Assembly: GCF_003308995.1 (NCBI RefSeq)
Contig: NZ_QFFJ01000001.1
Span: 2,790,001-2,854,000 of the forward strand
From: Chitinophaga flava
GTDB taxonomy: Bacteria; Bacteroidota; Bacteroidia; Chitinophagales; Chitinophagaceae
DNA length: 64,000 nucleotides
Reading direction: 5' to 3'
The notes beneath the pieces were generated by a model. That model saw nothing but the letters and a program-made list of their open reading frames with translations. It was not told the DNA's origin and ran no database searches. The position numbers were made by a program, and so were the translations under genes. Of the stretch, positions 51,725-59,711 are shown piece after piece (position 1 is the first letter of the stretch; each line of letters begins with the position of its first letter).

Positions 51725-51857
51725 ATGTGATACTACTGATGCTCCTGATGGAGCGAAGATAAAATAAAAGAGCCCACTGGTATTCATTATCAGTGGGCTC
51801 TTTTATTTTGTTATTTTGTTCATCTTCGCTCCATCAGGAGCATCAGTAGTATCACAT
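51725..51857. repeat. Nested long inverted repeat after gyrB (bidirectional terminator)
   Basis: Outer arms are 36 bases long and perfect (51725-51760 and 51822-51857, including TGATGGAGCGAAGAT). Inside them, 19-base perfect arms (51761-51779 and 51791-51809, core AGAGCCCACTG) form the stem of a normal A/T-flanked terminator. The only asymmetry is a 12-base insert (51810-51821) and an 11-base loop. The whole could form a hairpin of 55 bp. It lies between gyrB and a convergent TPR gene. Confidence 0.93.
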
Positions 51858-51869
51858 AAATCACAGTTG

Positions 51870-53087
51870 TTATTCTCTTGTTATAAGATAATTGGCCAGG
51901 AACTGATACAAGAAGATTCCAATCAGCATAACGACCACGAATATATTTTCCACATTGTTGGTGAGGAAGGTAAAGCCAATACCAAGCAAACCAATAAACG
52001 CCAGCGCCAGGGTGTATATGAGAAATATCTTCCTGCTTTTGGGTGATTGCGGTGTATACATGCTGGCTACGGGCAGCATCAGCACACCGGTACAGATGGC
52101 AATCGCCAGCAGTCCGGGAATGGAGGTGAGCCAGTAGGCGCCTGCAGCCAGTAAAGCGGTGAGCAGGAGACAGCCCACCCTGTTGGATACTTTCGTTTGT
52201 TCGCTCGTGAGTGCATAACGGCCATAGGGATTCAGCCGCAGAAACAGGTTACTAACCGGTACTATCAGCCAGGTGGACAGGGCCACCAGCGCCAACAACA
52301 CATATAGAGGAAAAAACACCTGACTGGCGATCTGTGTCAGCACCAGCAGACCGATAATAACCAGCCACTGAGTGCCCGCCTTCAGCCTACCCATAAAAAA
52401 TGCGTAGTTCAGGAATTGCCGATACAGCCAGTAGTGAGCCTTCATGGCCTGTACCATCCCATCTTTAGCCCATTGCTGGCTGGGATCTATTTTCAGTGAT
52501 TCCCTGAAATGTTCCAGCGACTTACCATGATCACCGGCCTCCAGCCATTTCCAGCCCAGATTGGCGTGGGTATAGGCATTTTCCGGATTATGTTCCAGCG
52601 CTGCATTCAAATTGGAAAAAGCTTCGTCCTTTCTGCCCAGGTTAAACAGGGCATTGGAGCGCAGATTAAGACAGATCAGGTTTTCCGGGTCGACGGCCAA
52701 TCCTTCTTCTGCTTTCTGCAGCGCTTGTGCATAGTCTTTTTTAAACAGCAGTATCTGGCTCCACATACCGAAGTAGTCGGCATGATGGGGATTAATAGCC
52801 ACCGCTTCACTGATGGCCTGTAAGGCCTCCGGGAGTTGATTTTTATTGAGTGCCAGCCGGGCCCTTAAATATAAAAAGCGGTCGTCGTCCGGCGCGAAGC
52901 TGAGCGAGCTGGAGATCACCTGGGCAGCCTCTTCAGGCTTGTCCATCTCCATATAACAAATGGCCAGCAGAAAAAGCGCATCAATATCATTGGCGCTGGT
53001 ACTGAGGTGTTGTCTTAATGTGGTAAGTGCATCCTGATAACGCCCTTGCTGTAACAACAACTGGGCACGCTGAATGAGTACAGCCAT
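51870..53087 (-). CDS. Tetratricopeptide-repeat membrane protein
   Basis: 405 residues. About five TPR units in residues 1-215 (such as DALTTLRQHLSTSANDIDAL, LCLNLRSNALFNLGRKDEAF) and then four or five membrane helices (about 240-265, 268-285, 310-330, 335-353, 365-400). It lies 5 bp downstream of a TPR-AAA+ gene on the same strand, so the two are co-transcribed. The membrane half is unlike known domains. It may be the membrane partner that the AAA+ protein acts on; this is an inference from gene order. Confidence 0.8.
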   Translation of the reverse strand: MAVLIQRAQLLLQQGRYQDALTTLRQHLSTSANDIDALFLLAICYMEMDKPEEAAQVISSSLSFAPDDDRFLYLRARLALNKNQLPEALQAISEAVAINPHHADYFGMWSQILLFKKDYAQALQKAEEGLAVDPENLICLNLRSNALFNLGRKDEAFSNLNAALEHNPENAYTHANLGWKWLEAGDHGKSLEHFRESLKIDPSQQWAKDGMVQAMKAHYWLYRQFLNYAFFMGRLKAGTQWLVIIGLLVLTQIASQVFFPLYVLLALVALSTWLIVPVSNLFLRLNPYGRYALTSEQTKVSNRVGCLLLTALLAAGAYWLTSIPGLLAIAICTGVLMLPVASMYTPQSPKSRKIFLIYTLALAFIGLLGIGFTFLTNNVENIFVVVMLIGIFLYQFLANYLITRE

Positions 53088-53092
53088 AAATC

Positions 53093-54418
53093 TTATTTCT
53101 TAATATCCAGGTATTTGAGCACATCATCATACAGTCCGGCCTCGTTGGAATACAGGGCATAATTACGGGCTGTATTAAACCATTCCCTGGTGGTAGGCTT
53201 GTGTGTTTTGATGGCTTTCACCAGTTCTTTTTGTGATATCGGTTGTGGTACACCTTTCTCCAGTGCTTCCATGAGTTTATCTTCGATGGCAATATCGACA
53301 ATGGCTTTCAGATCAGCGCCGGAGTAGCCGGCGGTGGCTTTGGCCAGTGCTTTGTAATCCACGTCGGACACTGGTTTGTTGCGGAGCTGCAGTTTAAGGA
53401 TGGCTTCTCGGCCATCTGTGTCGGGTGGCGCCACGAAGATGATCCTGTCGAAGCGGCCCGGGCGTCTGAAGGCAGGATCGAGGCTCCAGGGAGCGTTGGT
53501 AGCACCGATGATCAGCACATTTTCGTTATCGGCTGCGATACCATCCATTTCGGCGAGGAACTGGTTGATGAGGTGACTGGCACCGCTGTTGCGCATAGCT
53601 GTGCGATTGGCGCCCAGTGCATCTACTTCATCAAAGAAAAGCACGCAGGGCTTGCGCTGACGCGCCAGTTCAAACAGGCCATGGAGGTTCTTTTCACTGT
53701 TGCCGACCCACATGTCCAGTACATCGTGGATGCCCACGTTGATAAACTCTGCCTGTATTTGTCCGGCAGTGGCTTTGGCCAGATAGGTTTTACCACATCC
53801 CGGAGGTCCATATAGTAAGATGCCTCCACCGGCCTTTTTGCCATAGGCCTTATACAGGTCGGGGAATTGCAGCGGCTTGATAATTTTCAGGTCTATTTCC
53901 TGTTTCTCTCTTTCCATACCACCCACATCAGAGAAGTTGATGTCGGGTTTCTCCATGGTAAAGATCTTGTCGGGATCTTCTTCCTCTTCATCATCAAGCG
54001 TAAAGTTTTGCTGCTGTTGTGGTAAGCGGAACTGCGCATCGAGCGCTTCATCACGGAAGCCGGGATTCAGCAGCAGGAGGTGCTGGTAAACATCTTTTGC
54101 TGCATGGAGGGAGTTTTCCTTTACCAGGATGCGGCAATGCAGCAACAGCGCATCGAAGTGGTCTGGTTCATGATGTTCCAGTTGTTCGAGTACGACTATG
54201 GCGGCAGAATATTTTTGCTGATGATAGAAAGTACGGGCTAGTCCCAGTTGTGCAGCGGTGTTTTCGGGTGAGAGTTCCAATACTTTGCGGTATTGTTCTT
54301 CAGCTTGCACATATTCATAATCCTGTAACAGCACCTGGGCGAGATGTAAGCGTAAAGGCACATTTTCCGGAGAAAACTGCACGGCTTCCTGTAATTGTTT
54401 GACAACTTCCGATGACAT
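53093..54418 (-). CDS. TPR-AAA+ ATPase fusion
   Basis: 441 residues. TPR units in residues about 1-120 (QAEEQYRKVLELSPENTAAQ), an acidic linker (142-149, DDEEEEDP), and an AAA+ domain close to the CDC48/FtsH/ClpX-like classic group: Walker A GPPGCGKT (204-211), pore-loop MWVGNS, Walker B FFDEVD (261-266), sensor ATN and Arg fingers RRPGR (318-322). It is a single-ring ATPase with no protease or zinc domain, so it more likely remodels or extracts proteins. The partner is the TPR membrane protein 5 bp downstream. Substrate unknown. Confidence 0.88.
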   Translation of the reverse strand: MSSEVVKQLQEAVQFSPENVPLRLHLAQVLLQDYEYVQAEEQYRKVLELSPENTAAQLGLARTFYHQQKYSAAIVVLEQLEHHEPDHFDALLLHCRILVKENSLHAAKDVYQHLLLLNPGFRDEALDAQFRLPQQQQNFTLDDEEEEDPDKIFTMEKPDINFSDVGGMEREKQEIDLKIIKPLQFPDLYKAYGKKAGGGILLYGPPGCGKTYLAKATAGQIQAEFINVGIHDVLDMWVGNSEKNLHGLFELARQRKPCVLFFDEVDALGANRTAMRNSGASHLINQFLAEMDGIAADNENVLIIGATNAPWSLDPAFRRPGRFDRIIFVAPPDTDGREAILKLQLRNKPVSDVDYKALAKATAGYSGADLKAIVDIAIEDKLMEALEKGVPQPISQKELVKAIKTHKPTTREWFNTARNYALYSNEAGLYDDVLKYLDIKK

Positions 54419-54634
54419 GATGTGCTATATATTTTAAACTCAAGCAGTAATAATACGGAATTACGCCACAAAAATATTGTTAATATTGACGCAGTCCATA
54501 TTTAGTACGCGGTACAATATTACCTTATCATTTATTATTATTTTATTTAATTTAAATAATATTATATATATTGCAACTGAATTTATCCCTATGCCCGTAT
54601 ACTAACCGGTACACCTACTTGTTCCTATAAGTCA

Positions 54635-54660
54635 GCTGGCAACGGCTTTTGCCTGCCAGC
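54635..54660 (+). other. Hairpin in the leader of the lipoprotein gene
   Basis: GCTGGCA-ac-GGC, loop TTTT, GCC-TGCCAGC (54635-54660) lies 48 bp upstream of the ATG at 54708. The 288-bp gap between 54419 and 54707 also holds AT-rich sequence; nothing else is recognised. Confidence 0.5.
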
Positions 54661-54707
54661 ACCGGTCCATTACCTGTACGGCAGGACAGCACACTAAAAC
54701 CAGAAAT

Positions 54708-55166
54708 ATGCGTTTAAAAGTCTTCGTATGGGCCGTTATTGCAATCGTAGGAGCAGGGATGGCCAGTTGTTCCAAAAAGAAAGATGCAACACCGGATGGC
54801 CACTTCACTTTTAAGTTGGGAGATATCACCTATCAGTCCAATTCTACCCAGGGTTATATGACAGATACCGTTATCGCCGGCAAAAGAACGCTGATAATAG
54901 ATGGTGTTACCAATAATTTCGGTAAACATATGGAGCTGATGATCACTTTTCCGGGCAACGTACAGCCGGGAACGTATGATGAACAGGCAGGGGTAATGAC
55001 GCTGATGGACATTCAGCAAAAAGAGGGTGGTTATATATCTAAAACACTCTCCATCAAACTTGAAAGCATTAATAGTAAACAAGCGGAGGGGACACTCTCC
55101 GGCACCTTAACCAGTGGTGAAATAGAAAAACCTTTAACGGACGGGACTTTTAAAGTCTACTTTTAA
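54708..55166 (+). CDS. Small lipoprotein, unknown function
   Basis: 152 residues. Lipoprotein signal with MASC lipobox (Cys at about 22: GAGMASCSKK) followed by a beta-rich domain of the DUF-type seen in many Chitinophagaceae lipoproteins (FTFKLGDITYQSNSTQGYMT, HMELMITFPGNVQPGTYDEQ, GYISKTLSIKLESINSKQAE, GTLSGTLTSGEIEKPLTDGT). I do not recognise a named family. Terminator at 55194-55221. Single-gene unit. Confidence 0.75.
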   Translation: MRLKVFVWAVIAIVGAGMASCSKKKDATPDGHFTFKLGDITYQSNSTQGYMTDTVIAGKRTLIIDGVTNNFGKHMELMITFPGNVQPGTYDEQAGVMTLMDIQQKEGGYISKTLSIKLESINSKQAEGTLSGTLTSGEIEKPLTDGTFKVYF

Positions 55167-55193
55167 GTAATCAACGTTTTTTTGCAAAACGCG

Positions 55194-55221
55194 AACCCTG
55201 TCTTTTAAGGCAGGGTTTTTT
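55194..55221 (+). terminator. Terminator after lipoprotein gene
   Basis: AACCCTG (55194-55200) and CAGGGTT (55211-55217), followed by TTTT; loop has further CTT/AAG pairing. The remaining gap to the TonB gene (55222-55515) is AT-rich and has the direct repeat TTGCTTTG at 55471 and about 55484 as the only motif seen. Confidence 0.85.
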
Positions 55222-55515
55222 AATTTAACATTATCAAACACAGCCTTTTATTCATTTTCGTATATACGTTAAAGTTATATTAAATGAGGTTATTGTTTAC
55301 GTTCGCTTAACAATTCTTTGCTAGTACATTTCAGACTGATTCTTAACATACTTTTCATATAAAACGCTAAACATAATACTATTTAAACCCTTTCTGAAGC
55401 CAAAATGGTTAGTTTAAGATCATTTTAAGTACTCCTTAACAATTTGGTAATGATCTGTTAACATTCTGGTTGCTTTGGAGTAGTTGCTTTGCACTTGTAA
55501 ATACTTACAGGCTTT

Positions 55516-58500
55516 ATGAAATCAATTGTCACGCTATTAGCGAGCATTCTTGTAGTTCTATTTTGTAACAGCGCCCAGGCGCAGATTACTACCTCGATCG
55601 TTACCGGTAAGGTATCAGATCCAAGTGGACAGGCTATTCCCGGGGTGACCGTAGTGGTAGTAAATACCAGCACCGGCATCAAAAATGGTACTCAAACCAA
55701 CAGCGATGGTCGTTACATTGTGCCGAACCTGAATCCAGGTGGGCCTTACACAATTACTGTATCTTTTATCGGCTATAAAAAAGAAGTAAAAGAAAATGTG
55801 AACCTCGGACTGGGTTCTATCAGCTATAACTTCAAACTGCAGGAAGAATCCACAGCGCTGAGCGAAATCGTGGTAACCGGCAATACCGGCAGCAAAACCG
55901 GCGGCACCAAAATAGGACAGGAGCAGATCAAATCCCTGCCTACACTGAGCCGCAGCCTGCAGGACCTTACCAAAGTAACTCCTCAGAGCAACAACAACTC
56001 ATTCCTCGGTACCAACTACCGTTATAACAACGTAACCGTTGACGGTGCTATCAACAACGACGCGATCGGCTTTAGCCCTTCCCTCGGTGGACAGAGCGCT
56101 ACCAGCGGTCAGCCAGGCAGCAGCACCCGTACTAACCCCGTATCTCTCGATGCGATCCAGGACGTACAGGTATTACTCGCCCCATTCGACGTGAAAGTAG
56201 GTAACTTCCTCGGTGGTAGCGTAAACGCTGTAACCCGCAGCGGTACCAACGAAGTACACGGTTCCGTATACGGTTATGGCCGTAACGCTTCCATGATCGG
56301 TAAAAACAAAATCGGTGACGGTTCCAAACTGCCCAGCGATTTCCACGAATATCAGACAGGTGTACGCGTAGGTTTCCCTATCATCAAAAACAAACTGTTC
56401 TTCTTCACCAACGAAGAAATTACCCGCCGTGTAGACCCGGTGATCCTCGCTGCAGGTTCTGCTGATGGTGGTGGCGTTCTCACAGAAAAAGATGCTAATG
56501 ATATCACTACCCTGATGAAATCCTATGGCGTTGACCCAGGAACTGCAGGTAACACCAGCATCTACTCCAACTCCAACAAATTCTTTAACAGAATCGACTG
56601 GCATATCAACAGCAAACATCAGCTGTCTGTTCGTAACAACACCATTACTTCTGAAGCAACCAACCTGGAACGTGACCAACAGAACTTCCGTTTCAAAGGT
56701 ATCGACTTCAAACAGGTGAACAACCAGTCTTCTACTGTTGCTGAGCTGAAAAGCAATTTCAACAACAACCTCTCCAACAGCTTAATCCTGGGTTATTCCA
56801 ATATCCACGATTACAGAGATCCGTTGTCCGATCCTGCTACTCCTCAGATCCAGATCAAAGGCCGTACTCCCGGTTCTACCATCTTCCTGGGTACTGACCG
56901 CGAAGCCAGTATCTTCAACATGAAACAAAAAACCTTTGAAGTTACCGACAACGTAACCATCTTCAAAGGCAACCATACCATCACTGTAGGTACACACAAC
57001 GAGTTCTACAACATCACCTATGGTTTTGTAAACTCCTGGAACGGCCGTCTGGACTATAACAGCGTAGAAGACTTCCTGGCTAATAATCCTAGCCGCGTAC
57101 GTGGTAACTACAACTACGCCAACAACTCCCGCGACTTTATCTGGAACAATCCTCCTGCACAGTTCAAAGTAAACCTGCTGAGCCTGTACGGACAAGATGA
57201 AATCCAAATCACTGATCGTTTCAAAATCACTCCAGGTATCCGTTTAGACTATACCGGTATTCCTAACAAACAACCGCTGAGCGATAAAACCACTAAAGCT
57301 CCTGTTGACGCAAACTACGGTACTACCTACACCTACACCAAACCTCAGGATATCAAAAACAACTTCCTGAATAATGTACAGATATCTCCGCGCTTAGGCT
57401 TCAACTATGATATCAAAGGTGACAACAGCCTCGTACTCCGCGGTGGTACAGGTCTCTTCACCGGCCGTATTCCTTTCGCATGGTTAGGTTATGCTTACTA
57501 CAACAACGGTGTTACTTACGGTGCTTACGACCAGAAATCTTCTACTCCGTTTGTTAACGGCCCTCTGCCTGCTGCTAAACCATCTCCCAATGGTATCGCT
57601 GATTTCGCAGCTCAGAACGGTGTAAAAGTTAACGATCCTGCAGGCGCTACCCAGGTAGACCTGATCGACAACAACTTCAAAATGCCTCAGGTATGGAGAA
57701 GCAGCCTGGCACTGGAATACAACACCCGTGACCAATGGAAATTCAGCATCGAAGGTATCTACACCAAAGTGGTGAAAGACCTGATGTTCCAACAGATCAA
57801 CCTGGTAGACAATCCTACCTACTATGCATATGATGTAAACAAACAACAGCCAATCTTCTCCGGTAAAAAAATCAATCCGCTGTACACCAACGCTTACCTG
57901 CTGTCTAACACCGACAAAGGTTACCGTTACAGCATCACCGGTCAGATTTCCAAATCCTTCCCATTTGGTCTGAACTTCATGACTGCCTATACTTACGGAC
58001 AGGCTAAAGATCTCACCAACGGTATCCGTAACTCTATGGAGTCTAACTGGCAGCTGAACCAGGCACTGAATCCAAACAATCCAGGTCTGGCTTACTCCAA
58101 CTTCGACATCCGTCACCGTATCGTAGCTACCGTTGGTTACAAACAAGACTGGGGTACTAAAGGCAAATGGGTTTCCAACTTCTCTGCCTTCTTTAACACT
58201 TCTTCCGGTTTACCATATACTTACGGTTTCGTAAACACCACTATCCAGGGTACACCACAGCAGGTGAGCCTGGCTTACATCCCGAAAGATGTTGCTGAAG
58301 CTACCAACTTCTTCACTGACATCGCCGGTGGTAAAACTGCTGCACAACAGGCTAATGACTTCATGAACTATGTAAGCAGCGACAAATACCTGAACGGCCG
58401 CAAAGGTCAGTTCACTGAACGTAACGGTGGTCGCACACCATGGAACACACAGGCAGACTTCCGCTTCAGCCAGGATTTCAACTTCAAGCCTCGTAAAACC

Positions 58501-58743
58501 ATGCACACGCTCACACTCACTTACGATATCGTGAACGTTACCAACCTGCTGAACAAAGACTGGGGTGTTCAATACTTCTCACCAAACACCTTCAACTCTT
58601 CTGCCAGCGTAGGTCTGACACCAACCGGAAAAGTTGTAAACAACTATCCTACTTACAAATTCGATACTCCGACTTCTTCTTATTCCAAAGATTTCTTTGG
58701 ATCCCGTTACCAGATGCAGATCGGTCTGAGATACAGCTTCTAA
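55516..58743 (+). CDS. Oar-like TonB-dependent receptor
   Basis: 1075 residues. Signal peptide (cut after SAQAQ), carboxypeptidase-regulatory-like domain (about 27-100, TGKVSDPSGQAIPGVTVVVV), plug (about 120-235, with TLSRSLQDLTKVTPQSNN and VDGAINNDAIGF) and an OmpA/Oar-like barrel ending in aromatic YSF. The end and the FDIRHRIVATVGYKQDW stretch match Oar/TonB receptors that are common as large single genes in Bacteroidota. No SusD partner follows. The promoter region of about 300 bp upstream is AT-rich. Substrate unknown; Oar-type proteins can export or import large molecules. Confidence 0.93.
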   Translation: MKSIVTLLASILVVLFCNSAQAQITTSIVTGKVSDPSGQAIPGVTVVVVNTSTGIKNGTQTNSDGRYIVPNLNPGGPYTITVSFIGYKKEVKENVNLGLGSISYNFKLQEESTALSEIVVTGNTGSKTGGTKIGQEQIKSLPTLSRSLQDLTKVTPQSNNNSFLGTNYRYNNVTVDGAINNDAIGFSPSLGGQSATSGQPGSSTRTNPVSLDAIQDVQVLLAPFDVKVGNFLGGSVNAVTRSGTNEVHGSVYGYGRNASMIGKNKIGDGSKLPSDFHEYQTGVRVGFPIIKNKLFFFTNEEITRRVDPVILAAGSADGGGVLTEKDANDITTLMKSYGVDPGTAGNTSIYSNSNKFFNRIDWHINSKHQLSVRNNTITSEATNLERDQQNFRFKGIDFKQVNNQSSTVAELKSNFNNNLSNSLILGYSNIHDYRDPLSDPATPQIQIKGRTPGSTIFLGTDREASIFNMKQKTFEVTDNVTIFKGNHTITVGTHNEFYNITYGFVNSWNGRLDYNSVEDFLANNPSRVRGNYNYANNSRDFIWNNPPAQFKVNLLSLYGQDEIQITDRFKITPGIRLDYTGIPNKQPLSDKTTKAPVDANYGTTYTYTKPQDIKNNFLNNVQISPRLGFNYDIKGDNSLVLRGGTGLFTGRIPFAWLGYAYYNNGVTYGAYDQKSSTPFVNGPLPAAKPSPNGIADFAAQNGVKVNDPAGATQVDLIDNNFKMPQVWRSSLALEYNTRDQWKFSIEGIYTKVVKDLMFQQINLVDNPTYYAYDVNKQQPIFSGKKINPLYTNAYLLSNTDKGYRYSITGQISKSFPFGLNFMTAYTYGQAKDLTNGIRNSMESNWQLNQALNPNNPGLAYSNFDIRHRIVATVGYKQDWGTKGKWVSNFSAFFNTSSGLPYTYGFVNTTIQGTPQQVSLAYIPKDVAEATNFFTDIAGGKTAAQQANDFMNYVSSDKYLNGRKGQFTERNGGRTPWNTQADFRFSQDFNFKPRKTMHTLTLTYDIVNVTNLLNKDWGVQYFSPNTFNSSASVGLTPTGKVVNNYPTYKFDTPTSSYSKDFFGSRYQMQIGLRYSF

Positions 58744-58753
58744 CATAAAGCTT

Positions 58754-58805
58754 CATAAAATAAAAAGAGCGCAAAGTATATACTTTGCGCTCTTTTTATT
58801 TTATG
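58754..58805. terminator. Perfect 52-bp palindrome acting as bidirectional terminator
   Basis: The left half (58754-58779) is the exact reverse complement of the right half (58780-58805), with no loop; core GAGCGCAAAGTAT with A/T tracts at the ends. It separates convergent genes. Confidence 0.9.
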
Positions 58806-58813
58806 GGGTTAGA

Positions 58814-59527
58814 TTATTTGATACCGAAAGTAGTTCTTACTTCAGCGCGGATTTTGATGGTTTTGAATTCGAGGTCGGAAGAATAGTTTTCACCAGCAGC
58901 ATCAGCAGATTTGTACATAATAACGTTAGTCTGCATTTGTGGGCGGAAATCAGTGTAGTTGTCGGTGCTTATTTCCTGTACTTCGATGATACCGTCGATC
59001 GTGTTACCGATAGCAGCCAGCATATATTCAGCTTTTGCTTTAGCAGCCTGCATAGCTTTGATCTTTACTTCCTTACGGTATTGCTCCATTTTGCTGGAAG
59101 TATAGGAAGCGATACGGGTGCTCTCAATACCTTCTGCGTCTACTGCACCGAGGATGCTGTTAATTTTATCCAGTTTGTTGAGTTTAAGACGATATTGTTT
59201 GCGGGCCATAAATTCCAATGGATCTTTTTTCTTACGCATGATCTCATAGTTAAAGCTGCTTATATTTTCAATGGTCAGGCTTTCCTTTGGCAGACCTGCA
59301 TCAGCCACCGCTTTTTCCAGTTGTTTCTCCAGCGTAGTGATGTCTACTTTGTTTTTGCTTTTTACATATTCTTTCAGTGTGATATCGAAATAGATTTCAT
59401 CCGGAGTGATGACCATTTCGGCAGAACCATTGACCTCAATTTTTTTAACTTGTTTATTGTCGGCTTGTTGGGCGAAAGTGCTCAGAGCGAAGAATAATCC
59501 AGCGGCTAATAACATTACCTTTTTCAT
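58814..59527 (-). CDS. SIMPL domain (DUF541) periplasmic protein
   Basis: 237 residues. Signal peptide (cut after STFA), then a SIMPL domain: IEVNGSAEMVITPDEIYFDI, LTIENISSFNYEIMRKKKDP and MQAAKAKAEYMLAAIGNTI. The family is periplasmic and poorly understood; related E. coli YggE has a role in oxidative stress. Single-gene unit. Confidence 0.92.
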   Translation of the reverse strand: MKKVMLLAAGLFFALSTFAQQADNKQVKKIEVNGSAEMVITPDEIYFDITLKEYVKSKNKVDITTLEKQLEKAVADAGLPKESLTIENISSFNYEIMRKKKDPLEFMARKQYRLKLNKLDKINSILGAVDAEGIESTRIASYTSSKMEQYRKEVKIKAMQAAKAKAEYMLAAIGNTIDGIIEVQEISTDNYTDFRPQMQTNVIMYKSADAAGENYSSDLEFKTIKIRAEVRTTFGIK

Positions 59528-59615
59528 GTGTCTTTGTTTTTTCTATTTAAAAAATTTGTTTTCGTTGCTTTTAACACCCTCATGATGCGGAGGAAATAAA
59601 GGTTTCCATAAAAGC

Positions 59616-59683
59616 GATGAAAAAAATTTTTCATCCTTATCAAATGGCAATAAAAACAATCTGTTTCATTTTGTAAATGAAAC
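59616..59683. other. Two small palindromes between mfd and SIMPL gene
   Basis: GATGAAAAAAATTTTTCATC (59616-59635) and GTTTCATTT-TGT-AAATGAAAC (59663-59683) lie in the 184-bp gap downstream of mfd and upstream of the SIMPL gene. They could be terminators for mfd or operators for the SIMPL promoter. Confidence 0.45.
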
Positions 59684-59711
59684 GGTTAGACACAAAAAAT
59701 GTTACAAAAAA

